Assembly (NCBI GenBank): GCA_036365145.1
Contig: JAEOAD010002856.1
Span: 1-64,000 of the forward strand
DNA from: Orientallactaga sibirica
Taxonomy: Eukaryota > Chordata > Mammalia > Rodentia > Dipodidae
DNA length: 64,000 nt
Direction of reading: 5' to 3'
Position numbers and translations under genes: made by a program. Positions 1 to 14,620 of the stretch are shown piece after piece (within the stretch, counting starts at the first letter, position 1; the number at the start of each line of letters is the position of its first letter). Under the pieces are notes generated by a model that saw nothing but the letters and a program-made list of their open reading frames with translations, did no database searches and was not told the DNA's origin.

Positions 1-2705
1 TTCTAAACCAACTTCTTTAGTAATGAAGTGAAACTACTAAGTTATACATCTTGTTAGATTACACTAACTAGAAAAGTTTGAACTTGCTGCACTAAACCTT
101 CTACGTAGGAAAGGAACTGATTCCTAGAACCGAACTAGCTTATGGCAACCAGTACAGTGTTCGGCAATAAAGATGTTTGTTTCCTAAGAAACTACTTTAG
201 AAATGAAGCGAAACTAGTAAGTTGTACATCTTGTTAGACTACACAAACAAGGAAGGGTTGAAGTTGCTGCACTAAACCTTCTTGGTAGGAAAGCAACTGA
301 TTGCTTGAACCAAACTAGCTTATTTCACACAGTATAGTTTTTGCCAATGAAGATGTATGTTTTCTAAACCAACTTCTTTAGTAATGAAGCGAAACTACTA
401 ATTTCTACATCTTCTCAGATTACACTAACCAGAAATGTTTGAAGTTGCTGCACTAAACCTTCTTCATAGGAAAGCAACTGATTCCCAAAACCGAACAAAC
501 TTATTTCACACAGTACAGTTTTCGGCAATGAAGATGTATGTTTTCTAAACCAACTGCTTCAGAAATGAAGTGAAACTACTAATTTGTACATCTTCTTAGA
601 TTACACTAACTAGAAATGTTTGAAGTTGCTGCACTAAACCTTCTTCTTAGGAAAGCAACTGATTACTAGAACCGAACTAATTTATTTCACACAGTACAGC
701 TTTCGGCAATGAACATGTATGTTTTCTAAACAAACTGCTTTGGAAATGAAGTGAAACTACTAAGTTGTACATCTTGTCAGATTACACTAACTAGAAAAGT
801 TTGAACTTGCTGCACTAAACGTTCTTTGTAGGAAAGGAACTGATTCCTAGAATCGAATTAGCTTATATCACGCAGCAGTGTTCGGCAATGAAGATGTTTG
901 TTTTCTAAAGAAACTACTTTAGAAATGAAGCGAAACTAGTAAGTTGTACATCATGTTAGACTACACAAACAAGGAAAGTTTGAAGTTGCTGCACTAAACC
1001 TTCTTCAGAGGAAAGCAACTGATTCCTAGAACCAAACTACCTTATTTCACACAGCACAGCGTTCGCCAATGAAGATGTATGTTTTCTAAACCAACTGCTT
1101 TAGAAATGAAGCGAAACTACTAATTTGTACATCTTCTTAGATCACACTAACTAGAAATGTTTGAACTTGCTGCACTAAACCTTCTTCATAGGAAAGCAAC
1201 TAATTCCTAGAACCGAACTAACTTATTTCACACAGTACAGTTTTCGGCTATGAAGATGTATGTTTTCTAAACAAAGGGTTTTAGAAATGAAGTGAAACTA
1301 CTAAGTTGTACATCTTGTTAGATTACACTAACTAGAAAAGTTTGAACTTGCTGCACTAAACCTTCTTCGTAGGAAAGGAACTGATTCCTAGAACCGAACT
1401 AGCTTATTTCACACAGTACAGTGTTCGGCAATGAAGATGTTTGTTTTTGAAAAAAAAAATTCTTTAGATATGAAGAGTAAAAGGTAAGTTGTATATCTTG
1501 TTAGACTACACTAAATAGAGAAGTTTGAACTTGCTGCAATAAACCTTCTTTGTAGGAAAGCAACTGATTCCTAGAAACGAATTAGATTATTTCACACAGT
1601 ACAGTGTTCGGCAATGAACATGTTTGTTTTTGAAACAAACTACTTTAGATATGAAGCGAATCTAGTAAGTTGTACATCTTGTTAGATTACACTAACAAAA
1701 AAAGTTTGAACTTGCTGCACTAAACCTTCTTTGTAGGAAAGGAACTTATTCCTAGTACCGAATTACCTTATTGCACACAGTACAGTGTTCGGCAATGCAG
1801 ATGTTTGTTTTTCAAACAAACCACTTTAGATATGAAGCGAATCTAGTAAGTTGTACATCTTTTTAGATTATACTAACTAGAAAAGTTTATACTTGCTGCA
1901 CTAAACCTTCTTCGTAGGAAAGCAAGTGATTCCTAGAACCGAACTAGCTTAATTCACACAGTACAGTGTTCGAATTAAGATGTTTGTTTTCTAAACAAGC
2001 TACATTAAAAATGAAGCGAAACAAGTAAGTTGTACATCTTGTTAGACTACACAAACAAGGAAGGTTTGAAGTTGCTAAACTAAACCTTCTTCTTAGGAAA
2101 GCAACTGATTCCTAGAACCGAACTACCTTATTTCACACAGTACACTTTTCGGCAATGAAGATGTATTTTTTCTAAACAAACTGCTGTAGAAATGAAGTGA
2201 AACTACTACGTTTTACATCTTGTTAGATTACACTATATAGAAAAGTTTGAACTTGGGGCACTAAACCTTCTTCGTAGGAAAGGAACTGATTCCTAGAACC
2301 GAACTGGCTTATTTCACACAGTACAGTGTTCGGCAATGAAGATGTTTGTTTTCTAAAGAAACTACTTTAGAAATGAAGCGAAACTAGTAAGTTGTACATC
2401 TTATTATACTACACAAACAAGGAAGGTTTGAAGTTGCCGCACTAAACTTTCTTCGTAGGAACGCAACTGATTCCTAGAACAGAACTAACTTATTTCACAC
2501 AGTACAGTTTTCGGCAATGAAGATATATGTTTTCTAAACAAAGTGCTTTAGAAATGAAGTGAAACTACTAAGTTGTATATCTTGTTAGACTACACTAACT
2601 AGAAAAGTTTGAACTTGCTGCACTAAACCTTCTTCGTAGGAAAGCAACTGATTCCTAGAACCAAACTAGCTTATTTCACACAGTACAGTGTTCGGCAATG
2701 AAGAT

Positions 2706-2724
2706 GTTTGTTTTCTAAACAAAC
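2706..2724. repeat. Dyad with 8-bp arms, repeated in most family A monomers (example)
   Basis: GTTTGTTTTCTAAACAAAC is an inverted repeat: arms GTTTGTTT and AAACAAAC with a 3-base loop TCT. The other common version, GTTTGTTTTTGAAACAAAC (for example 1622-1640), has the same arms and loop TTG. Family A monomers starting GTATG and family B types B1 and B2 carry one mismatch. The block recurs once per monomer. Confidence 0.85.
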
Positions 2725-5700
2725 TACTTTACAAATGAAGTGAAACTGCTAAGATGTACATCTTGTTAGATTACACAAACAAGGAAGGTTTGAAGTTGCT
2801 GCACTAAATCTTCTTCGTAGGAAAGCAACTGATTCCTAGAACCGAACTAACTTATTTCACACAGTACAGTTTTCGGCAATGAAGATGTTTGTTTTCTAAA
2901 AAAACTATTTTAGAAATGAAGTGAAACTAGTAAGTTGTACATCTTGTTATACTACACAAACAAGGAAGGTTTGAAGTTGCTGCACTAAACTTTCTTCGTA
3001 GGAAAGCAACTGATTCCTAGAACCAAACTAACTTATTTCACACAGTACAGTTTTCGGCAACTAAGATGTATGTTTTCTAAACAAACTGCTTTAGAAATGA
3101 AGTGAAACTACTAAGTTGTACATCTTGTTAGATTACGCTAACTAGAAATGTTTGAACTTGCTGCACTAAACCTTCTTTGGAGGAAAGGAACTGATTCCTA
3201 GAACCGAACTAGCTTATTTCACCCAGTACAGTTTTCGGCAATGAAATTGTTTGTTTTCTAAAGAAACTACTTTAGAAATGAACTGAAACGTGTAAGTTGT
3301 ACATCTTGTTAGACTACACAAACAAGGAAGGTTTGAAGTTGCTGCACTAAACCATCTTCGTAGGAAAGCAACTGATTCCTAGAACCGAACTAGCTTATTT
3401 CACAGAGTACAGTTTTCGGCAATGAAGATCTATGTTTACTAAACAACCTGCTTTAGAATTGAAGTGAAACTACTAAGTTGTATATCTTGTTAGACTACAC
3501 TAACAAGAAAGTTTGAACTTGCTGCACTAAACCTTCTTTGTAGAAAAGCAACTGATTCCTAGACCAAACTACCTTATTTCACACTGCACAGTGTTCGCCA
3601 ATAATGATGTATGTTTTCTAAACCAACTGCTTTAGAAATGAAGCGAAATTACTAATTTGTACATCTTCTTGGATTACACTAACTAGAAATGTTTGAAGTT
3701 GCTGCACTAAACCTTCTTCGTAGGAAAGCCACTGATTCCTAGCACCGAACTAGCTTATTTCACACAGTACAGTGTTCGGCAATGAAGATGTTTGTTTTTG
3801 AAAAAAACTACTTTAGATATGAAGAGAAACAGGTAAGTTGTACATCTTGTTAGACAACACTAACTAGAAAAGTTTGAACTTCCTGCACTAAACTTTCTTT
3901 GTAGGAAAGCAACTGATTCCTAGAACCGTATTAGCTTATTTCACACAGTACAGTGTTTGGCAATGAAGATGTTTGTTTTTGAAACAAACTACTTTAGATA
4001 TGAAGCGAATCTAGTAAGTTGTACATCTTGTTAGATTACACTAACTAAAAAAGTTTGAAGTTGCTGCACTAAACCTTCTTCGTAGGAAAACAACTAATTC
4101 CTAGAAGCGAACTAGCTTATTTCACACAGTATAGTGTTCGGCAATGAAGATGTTTGTTTTCTAAACAAACTACTTTACAAATGAAGCGAAACTGCTAACT
4201 TGTACATCTTGTTAGACTACACAAACAAGGAAGGTTTGAAGTTGCTGCACTAAATCTTCTTTGTAGGAAAGCAACTAATTTCTAGAAGCGAACTAACTTA
4301 TTTCACACAGTACAGTTTTCGGCAATGAAGATGTATGTTTTCTAAACAAACTGCTTTAGAAATGAAGTGAAACTACTAAGTTTTACATGTTGTTAGATTA
4401 TACTAACTGGAAAAGTTTGAAGTTGGTACACTAAACATTCTTCGTAGGAAAGGAACTGAATCCTAGACCCGAACTAGCTTGTTTCACACAGTACAGTGTT
4501 CCGCAATGAAGATGTTCGTTTTCTAAAGCAACTACATTAGAAATGAAGCAAAACTAGTAAGTTGTACATCTTGTTAGGCTACACAAACAAGGAAGGTTTG
4601 AAGTTGCTGCACTAAACCTTCGTCGTAGGAAAGCAAATGATTCCCAGAACCGAAATAACTTATTTCACACAGTACAGTTTTCGGCAATGAAGATTTTGTT
4701 TTTGAAACCAACTACTTTAGATATGAAGCGAATCAAGTAAGTTGTACATCTTGTTAGATAACACTAACTAGAAAAGTTTGACCTTGCTGCACTAAATCTT
4801 CTTCGTAGGAAAGCTACTGATTCCTAGAACCGAACTAGCTTATTTCACACAGTACAGTGTTTGGCAATGAAGATGTTTGTTTTCTAAACAAACTACTTTA
4901 CAAATGAAACGAAACTAGTAAGTTGTACATCTTGTTATAGTACACAAACAAGGAAGGTTTGAAGTTGCTGCACTAAACTTTCTTCGTAGGAAAGCAACTG
5001 ATTCCTAGAATCGAACTACCTTATTTCACACAGTACAGTTTTCGGCAATGAAGATGTAAGTTTTCTAAACAAACTGCTTTAGAAATGAAGTGAAACTACT
5101 AAGTTGTACATCTTGTTAGACTACACTAACTAAAAAAGTTTGAACTTGCTGCACTAAACCTTCTTCGTAGGAAAGCAACTGATTCCTAGAATCGAACTAG
5201 CTTATTTCACACAGTACAGTGTTCGGCAAGGAAGATGTTTGTTTTCTCAACAAACAACTTTAGAAATGAAGTGAAACTAATAAGTTGTACATATTGTTAG
5301 ACTACACAAACGAGGAAGGGTTGAAGTTGCTGCGCTAAACCTTCTTCGTACGAAAGCAACTGATTCCTAGAACCAAAATAACTTATTTCACACAGTACAG
5401 TTTTCGGCAATGAAGATTTTGTTTTTGAAACAAACTGCTTTAGATATGAAGCGAATCAAGTAAGTTGTACATCTTGTTAGATAACACTAACTAAAAAAGT
5501 TTGAACTTGCTGCACTAAACTTTCTTCGTAGGACAGCAAGTGATTCCTAGAAACGAACTGGCTTATTTCACACAGTACAGTGTTCGGCAATGAAGATCTT
5601 TGTTTTCTAAACAAACTACTTTACAAATGAAGCGAAACTAGTAAGTTGTACATCTTGTTAGACTACACAAACAAGGAAGGTTTGAAGTTGCTGCACTAAA

Positions 5701-6659
5701 CCTTATTCATAGGAAAGCAACTGATTCCTAGAACCGAACTAACTTATTTCACATGGTACAGTGTTTGGCAATGAAGATGTATGTTTTCTAAACAAACTGC
5801 TTTAGAAATGAAGTGAAACTTCTAAGTTGTACATTTTTTAGATTACACTAACTAAAAATGTTTGAAGTTCCTGCACTAAACATTCTTCGTAGGAAAGGAA
5901 CTGATTCCTAGAACCAAACTAGCTTATTTCACCCAGTACAGTGTTCGGCAATGAAGATGTTTTTCTAAAGAAACTACTTTAGAAATGAAGCGAAACTAGT
6001 AAGTTGTATATCTGGTTAGACTACACAAAGAAGGAAGGTTTCAAGTTGCTCCACTAAACCTTCTTCGTTGGAAAGCAACTGATTCCTAGAACCAAACTAG
6101 CTTATTTCACACAGCACAGTGTCGCCAGTGAAGATGTATGTTTTCTAAACCAACTGCTTTAGAAATGAAGCAAAACTACTAATTTGTACATCTTCTTAGA
6201 TTACACTAACTAGAAATGTTTGAAGTTGCTCCACTAAACCTTGTTCGTAGGAAAACAACTGATTCCTAAAACCAAACTAACTTATTTCATACAGTACAGT
6301 TTTCGACAATGAAGATGTATGTTTTCAAAACCAACTGCTTTAGAAATGAAGCGAAACTACTAATTTGTACATCTTCTTAGATTACACTAACTAGACATGT
6401 TTGAACTTATTGCACTAAACCTTCTTCGTAGGAAAGCAACTGATTCCTAGAACCGAACTAGCTTATTTCACACAGTACAGTGTTCGGCAATGATGATGTT
6501 TGTTTTCTAAACAAACTACTTTACAAATGAAGCAAAACTAGGAAGTTGTGCATCTTGTTACACTACACAAATAAGGAAGGTTTCAAGTTGCTGCACTAAA
6601 CCTTCTTCGTAGGAAAGCAACTGATTCGTAGAACCGAACTAACTTATTTCACACAGTAC

Positions 6660-8108
6660 AGTGTTCGGCAATGATGATGTTTGTTTTCTAAACAAACTAC
6701 TTTACAAATGAAGCGAAACTAGTAAGTTGTATATCTTGTTATACTACACAAACAAGGAAGGTTTGAAGTTGATGCACTAAACCTTCTTCGTAGGAAAGCA
6801 ACTGATTCCTCGAACCAAAATAACTTATTTCACACAGTACAGTTTTTGGCAATGAAGATTTTGTTTTTGAAACAAACTACTTTAGATATGAACCGAATCA
6901 AGTACGTTGTACATCTTGTTAGATAACACTAACTAGAAAAGTTTGAACTTGCTGCACTAAAACTTCTTCGTAGGAAAGCAACTGATTCCTAGAACCGAAC
7001 TAGCTTATTTCACACAGTACCGTGTTCTGCAATGAAGATGTTTGTTTTCTAAACAAACTACTTTACAAATGAAGCGAAACTAGTAAGTTGTACATCTTGT
7101 TAGACTACTCAAACAAGGAAGGTTTCAAGTTGCTGCACTAAACCTTCTTCGTAGGAAAGCAACTGATTCCTAGAACCGAACAAACTTATTTCACACAGTA
7201 CATTTTTCGGCAATGAAGATGTTTGGTTTTGAAAGAAACTCCTTTAGATATGAAGCGAATCTTCTATGTTGTACATCTTGTTAGATTACACTAACTAAAA
7301 AAGTTTGAACTTGCTGCACTAAACCTTCTTAGTAGGAAAGCAACTGATTCCTAGAACCGAACTAACTTATTTCACACAGTACAGTGTTCGGCAATGAAGA
7401 TGTTTGTTTTCTAAACAAACTACTTTACAAATGAAGCGAAACTAGTAAGTTGTACATCTTGTTATACTACACAAACAAGGAAGGTTTGAAGTTGATGCAC
7501 TAAACCTTCTTCGTAGGAAAGCAACTGATTCCTAGAACCAAAATAACTTATTTCACACAGTACAGTTTTTGGCAATGAAGATTTTGTTTTTGAAACAAAC
7601 TACTTTAGATATGAACCGAATCAAGAACGTTGTACATCTTGTTAGATAACACTAACTAGAAAAGTTTGAACTTGCTGCACTAAAACTTCTTCGTAGGAAA
7701 GCAGCTGATTCCTAGAACCGAACTGGCTTATTTCACACAGTACCATGTTCTGCAATGAAGATGTTTGTTTTCTAAACAAACTACTTTACAAATGAAGCGA
7801 AACTAGTAAGTTGTACATCTTGTTAGAATACACAAACAAGGAAGGTTTCAAATTGCTGCACTAAAACTTCTTCGTAGGAAAGCAAGTGATTACTAGGACC
7901 GAACTAACTTAGTTCACAAAGTACAGTTTTCGGCAATGAAGATGTTTGTTTTTGAAAGAAACTACTTTAGATATGAAGCGAATCTACTATGTTGTACATC
8001 TTGTTAGGTTACACTAACTAGAAAAGTTTGAACTTGCTGCACTAAACCTTCTTAGTAGGAAAGCAACTGATTCCTAGAACCAAACTAGCTTATTTCACAC
8101 AGTAAAGT
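6660..8108. repeat. Tandem duplication of a 4-monomer unit (~723 bp) in family A
   Basis: Private variants recur at about 723 bases. GATGCACTAA (in place of GCTGCACTAA) lies at 6771 and 7494. The variants CCAAAATAACTT, GATATGAACCGAATCAAG and GTTCTGCAATG follow each in the same order. The two copies are about 6660-7384 and 7385-8108. They differ by scattered substitutions, so the event is not the most recent. The second copy drifts from the first in its last monomer. Confidence 0.75.
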
Positions 8109-10870
8109 GTTCGGCAATGGAGATGTTTGTTTTTGAAACTACTTTAGAAATGAAGCGAAAGTAGTAAGTTGTTCATCTTCTTAGACTACACAAACAAGGA
8201 AGGTTTAAGTTGCTGCACTAAACCTTCTTCGTAGGAAAGCAACTGATTCCTTGAACCGAACTAGCTTATTTCACACAGTACAGTGTTCGGCCATGAAGAT
8301 GTTTGTTTTCTAAAGAAACTACTTTAGAAATGAAGCGAAACTAGTAAGTTGTACATGTTGTTAGACTACACAAACAAAGAAGGTTTTAACTTGCTGCACT
8401 GAACCTTCTTCGTAGGAAAGGAAATGATTCGTAGAACCGAACTAGCTTATTTCACACAGTACAGTGTTGGGCAATGAAGATGTTTGTTTTCTAAAGCAAC
8501 TACTTTAGAAATGAAGCGAAACTAGTAAGTTGTACATCTTGTTATACTACACAAACAAGGAAGGTTTGAAGTTGCTGCACTAAACCTTCTTCGTTGGAAA
8601 GCAACTGATTCCTAGAACCAAACTAGCTGATTTCACACAGCACAGTGTCGCCAGTGAAGATGTATGTTTTCTAAATCAACTGCTTTACAAATGAAGCGAA
8701 ACTAATAATTTGCACATCTTCTTAGATTACACTAACTAGAAATGTTTGAAGGGGCTGAACTAAACCTTCTTCGTAGGAAAGCAACTGATTCCTACAACCA
8801 AACTAACTTATTTCACACAGTACAGTTTTCGACAATGAAGATGTATGTTTTCTAAGCAAACTGCTTTAGAAATGAAGTGAAACTACTAACTTGTACATCT
8901 TGTTAGATTACACTAACTAGAAAAGTTTGAACTTGCTGCACTAAACCTTCTTCGTAGGAAAGGAAGTGATTCCTAGAACCAAACTAGCTTACTTCACACA
9001 GTACATTGTCACCAATGAAGATGTATGTTTTCTAAACCAACTGCTTTAGAAATGAAGCGAAACTACTAATTTGTACATCTTCTTAGATTACACTAACTAG
9101 AAATGTTTGAACTTACTGCACTAAACCTTCTTCGTAGGAAAGCAACTGATTCCAACAACCGAACTAGCTTATTTCACACAGTACAGTATCCGGCAATGAC
9201 GATGTTTGTTTTCTAAACAAACGACTTTACAAATGAAGCGAAACTAGTAAGTTGTACTTCTTGTTAGACTGCACAAACGAGGAAGGTTTGAAGTTGCTGC
9301 ACTAAACCTTCTTCGTACGAAAGTAACTGATTCCTAGAACCGAAATAACTTATTTCAGACAGTACAGTTTTCGGTAATAAAGATTTTGTTTTTGAAACAA
9401 ACTACTTTAGAAATGAAGTGAAACTATTAACTTGTACATCTTGTTAGACTACACTAAGTCGAAAAGTTTGAACTTGCTGCACTAAACCTTCTTCTTAGGA
9501 GAGCAACTGATTCCTAGAATAGAACTAGCTTATTTCACACAGTACAGTGTTTGGCAATGAAGATATTTGTTTTCTAAACAAACAACTTTAGAAATGCAGT
9601 GAAACTAGTAAGTTGTACATCTTGTCAGACTACACAAACGAGGAAGGTTTTAAGTTGCTGCACTAAACCTTCTCTGTAGGAAAGCAGCTGATTCCTAGAA
9701 ACCGAAATAACTTATTTCACACAGTACAGTTTTCGACAATAAAGATTTTGTTTTTGAAACAAACTACTTTAGATATGAAGCGAATCAACTAAGTTGTACA
9801 TCTTGGTAGATAACACTAACTAGAAAAGTTTGAACTTGCTGCACTAAACCTTCTTCGGAGGAAAGGAACTGATTCCTAGAACCGAACTAGCTTATTTCAC
9901 CCAGTACAGTGTTCGGCAATGAAGATGTTTGTTTTCCAAAGAAACTACTTTAGAAATGAAGCGAAACTAGTAAGTTGTACATCTTGTTATACTACACAAA
10001 CAAGGAAGGTTTGAACTTGCTGCACTAAACCTTCTTCGTAGGAAAGCAACTGATTCCTAGAACCGAACTACCTTATTTCACACAGCACAGTGTTCACCAA
10101 TGAAGATGTTTGTTTTCTAAACAAACTACTTTACAAATGAAGCGAAACTACTAATTTGTACATCTTGTTAGATTACACTAACTACAAATGTTTGAAGTTG
10201 CTGCACTAAACTTTCTTCAGAGGGAAAGCAACTGATTCCTAGAACCGAAGTAGCTTATTTCACACAGAACAGTGTTCGGCAATAAAGACGTTTGTTTTTG
10301 AAAAAAACTACTTTAGATATGAAGAAAAACAGGTAAGTTGTACATCTTCTTAGACTACACTAACTAGAAAAGTTTGAACTTCCTGCACTAAACTTCCTTT
10401 GTAAGAAAGCAACTGATTCCCATAACCGTATTAGCTTATTTCACACAGTACAGTGTTCAGCAATGAAGATGTTTGTTTTTGAAACAAACTACTTTAGATA
10501 TGAAGCTAATATAATAAGTTGTACATCTTGTTAGATTACACTAACTAGAAATGTTTGAACTTACTGCACTAAACCTTCTTCTTAGGAAAGCAACTGATTC
10601 CTAGAACCGAACTAGCTTATTTCACACAGTACAGTGTTCTGCAATGACGATGTTTGTTTTCTAAACAAACAACTTTACAAATGAAGCGAAACTAGTAAGT
10701 TGTACATCTTGTTAGACTACACAAACAAGGAAGGTTTCAAGTTGCTGCACTAAACCTTCTTCGTAGGAAAGCAACTGATTCCTAGAACCGAACAAACTTA
10801 TTTCACACAGTACATTTTTCGGCAATGAAGATGTTTGTTTTTGAAAGAAACTCCTTTAGATATGAAGCGA
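7025..10870. repeat. Long-range repeat with ~3612-bp offset in family A
   Basis: CATTTTTCGGCAATG followed by GAAAGAAACTCCTTTAG appears at 7201 and again at 10813, an offset of 3612 bases (20 monomers). In both places the preceding monomer carries the uncommon GTTCTGCAATG and AAGGTTTCAAGTTGC. This supports a shared longer multimer, but I compared only diagnostic variants, not the full length. Confidence 0.5.
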
Positions 10871-13800
10871 ATCTTGTATGTTGTACATCTTGTTAGATTA
10901 CACTAACTAGAAAAGTTTGAACTTGCTGCACTAAACCTTCTTCGTAGGAAAGCAACTGATTCCTAGAACCGAACTAGCTTATTTCACACAGTACAGTGTT
11001 CGGCAATGAAGTTGTTTGTTTTCTAAACAAACTACGTTACAAATGAAGCGAAATGGCTAAGACGTACACCTTGTTAGACTGCACAAACAAGGAAGGTTTC
11101 AAGTTGCTCCACTAAACCGTCTTCTTAGGAAGCAACGGATTCCTAGAACCGAACAAACCTATTTCACACAGTACAGTTTTCGGCAATGAAGATGTATGTT
11201 TTCTAAACAAACTGCATTAGAAATGAAGTGAAACTACTAACTTGTACATCTTGTTAGATTACAGTAACTAGAAAAGTTTGAACTTGCTGCACTAAACCTT
11301 TTTCGTAGGAAAGCAACTGATTCCTAGAACCGAACTAGCTTATTTCACACAGTACAGTTTTCGGCAATGAAGATGTATATTTTCTAAACAAACTGCTTTA
11401 GAAATGAAGTGAAACTACTAACATGTACATCTTGTTAGACGACACAAACAAGGAAGGTTTGAAGTTGCTGCACTAAATCTTTTTCTTAGGAAAGCAACTG
11501 GTTCCTAGATCCGAACTAACTTATTTCACACAGTACAGTTTTCGGCAATGAAGATGTATGTTTTCTAAACAAACTGCTTTAGCAATGAAGTGAAACTACT
11601 AAGTTGTACATCGTGTTAGACTACACTAACTGGAAAAGTTTGAACTTGCTACACTAAACCTTCTTCGTAGGAAAAGAACTGATTCCTAGAACCGAACTAG
11701 CTTACCTCGCACAGTATAGGATCGCAAATGAAGATGTATGTTATCTAAACCAACTGCTTTAGAAATGAAGCGAAACTACTAATTTGTACATCTTCTTAGA
11801 TTACACTAACTAGAAATGTTTGAACTTGCTGCACTAAACCTTCTTCGTAGGAAAGCAACTGATTCCTAGAACCGAACTAGCTTATTTCACACAGTACAGT
11901 TTTCGGCAATGAAGATGTTTGTTTTTGAAAGAAACTACTTTAGATAGGAAGCGAATCTAGTATGTTGTACATCTTGTTAGATTACACTAACTAGAAAAGT
12001 TTGAACTTGCTGCACTAAACCTTCTTCCTAGAAAAGCAACTGATTCCTAGAACCGAACTAGCTTATTTCACACAGTACAGTGTTCGGCAATGAAGATGTT
12101 CGTTTTCTAAACAAACGACCTTACCATTGAAGCGAAACTACAAAGTTGTACATCTTGTTATACTACACAAACAAGGAAGGTTTGATGTTGCTGCACTAAA
12201 CTTTCTTCGCAGGAAAGCAACTGATTCCTAGAACCGAACTAAGTTATTTCACACAGTACAGTTTTCGGAAATGAAGATGTATGTTTTGTAAACAAACTGC
12301 TTTAGAAATGAAGTGAAACTACTAATTTGTACACCTTGTCAGAGTACACTAACTAGAAATTTTGAACTTGCTGCACTAATCTTTTTTCGTAGGAAAGCAA
12401 CTGAGTCCTAGAACCGAACTAGCTTATTTCACACAGTACAGTGTTCGGCAATGAAGATGTTTGTTTTCTAAACAATCTACTTTGCAAATGAAGCTAAACT
12501 GCTAAGTTGTACATCTGTTAGACTACACAAACAAGGAAGGTTTGAAATTGCTGCACTAAATCTTCTTCGTAGGAAAGCAACTGATTCCTAGAACCGAAAT
12601 AACTTATTTCACACAGTACAGTTTTCGGCAATGAAGATGTGTGTTTTCTAAACAAAGTGCTTTAGAAATGAAGTGAAACTACTAAGTTGTACATCTTGTT
12701 AGACTACGCTAACTAGAAAATTTTGAACTTGCTGCACTAAACCTTCTTCGTAGGAAAGCAACTGATTCCTAGAACCGAAGTAGCTTATTTCACACAGTAC
12801 AGTGTTCGGCAATGAAGATGTTTGTTTTCTAAACAAACTACTTTACCAATGAAGCGAAACTAGTAAGTTGTACATATTTTTAGACTACACAAACAAGGAA
12901 GGTTTGAAGTTGCTGCAATAAACCTTCTTCATAGGAAAGCAACTGATTCCGAGAACCGTAATAACTTATTTCACACAGTACAGTTTTCGGCATTGAAGAT
13001 TTTGTTTTTGAAACAAACTACTTTAGGTATGAAGCGAATCTACTATGTTGTACATCTTGTTAGATTACACTAACTAGAAAAGTTTGAACTTACTGCACTA
13101 AACCTTCTTCTTAGGAAAGCAACTGATTCCTAGAACCGAACTAGCTTATTTCACACAGTACAGTGTTCTGCAATGAAGATGTTTGTTTTCTAAACAAACT
13201 ACTTTATAAATGAAGCGAAAATAGTAAGTTGTACATTTTGTTAGACTACACAAACAAGGATGGTTTGCAGTTGCTTCACTAAACCTTCTTCATAGGAAAG
13301 CAACTTATTCCTAGTACCGAACTAACTTATTTCACACGGTACAGTGTTCGGCAATGAAGATGTATGTTTTCTAAACAAAGTGCTTTAGAAATGAAGTAAA
13401 ACTACTAAGTTGTACATTTTTTAGATTACACTAACTAGAAATGTTTGAACTTGCTGCACTAAACCTTCTTCGTAGGAAAGGAAGTGATTCCTAGAACCGA
13501 ACTATCTTATTTCACACAGTACAGTGTTCGGCAATGAAGATGTTTGTTTTCTAAATAAACTACTTTAGAAATAAAGCGAAACTAGGAAGTTGTACATCTT
13601 GTTAGACTACACAAACAAGGAAGGTTTCAAGTTGCTGCACTAAACCTTCTTCGTAGGAAAGCAACTGATTCCTAGAACCAAACTAGCTTATTTCACACAG
13701 CACAGTGTCACCAGTGAAGATGTATGTTTTCTAAACCAACTGCTTTAGAAATGATCCGAAACTACTAATTTGTACATCTTCTTAGATTACACTAACTCGA

Positions 13801-14100
13801 AATGTTTGAACTTTCTGCACTAAACCTTCTTCGTAGGAAATCAACTGATCCCTAGAACCGAACTAGCTTATTTCACACAGTACAGTGTTCGGCAATGAAG
13901 ATGTTTGTTTTAGAAACAAACTACTTTAGAAATGAAGCGAAACTACTAAGTTTTACATCTTGTTAGACTACACAAACAAGGAAGGTTTCAAGTTGCTGCA
14001 CTAAACCTTCTTCGTAGGAAAGCAACTGATTCCTAGAACCGAACTAACTTATTTCACACAGTACAGTTTTCGGCAATGAAGATGTTTGTTTTTGAAAGAA

Positions 14101-14620
14101 ACTGCTTTAGAAATGAAGTGAAACTACTAAGTTGTACATCTTGTTAGATTACACTAACTAGAAAAGTTTCGGCAATGAAGATGTTTGTTTTTGAAAGACA
14201 CTACTTTAGATATGAAGCGAATCTAGTATGTTGTACATCTTGTTAGACTACACTAACTAGAAAAGTTTGAACTTGCTGTACTAAACCTTCTTCGTAGGAA
14301 AGCAACTGATTTCTAGAACCAAACTAGCTTATTTCACACAGTACAGTGTTCGGCAATGACGATGTTTGTTTTCGAAACAAACTACTTTAGAAATGAAGTG
14401 AAACTAGTAAGTTGTAGATCTTGTTAGACTACACAAACAAGGAAGGATTCAAGTTGCTGCACTAAACCTTTTTCGTAGGAAAGCAACTGATTCCTAGAAC
14501 AGAACTAACTTATTTCACACAGTACACTTTTCGGCAATGAAGATGTTTGTTGTACATCTTGTTATACTACACAAACAAGGAAGGTTTGAAGTTCTTGCAC
14601 TAAACTTTCTTCGTAGGAAA
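14101..14620. repeat. Two internally deleted satellite monomers
   Basis: Near 14167 a monomer runs straight from GAAAAGTTT into CGGCAATGAAG, losing about 81 bases of consensus; GTTT is present at both ends of the lost segment. Near 14548 GATGTTTGTT runs straight into GTACATCTTG, losing about 43 bases, with GTT shared by both ends. The rest of each monomer is normal. Both look like short deletions at microhomology. Confidence 0.8.
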
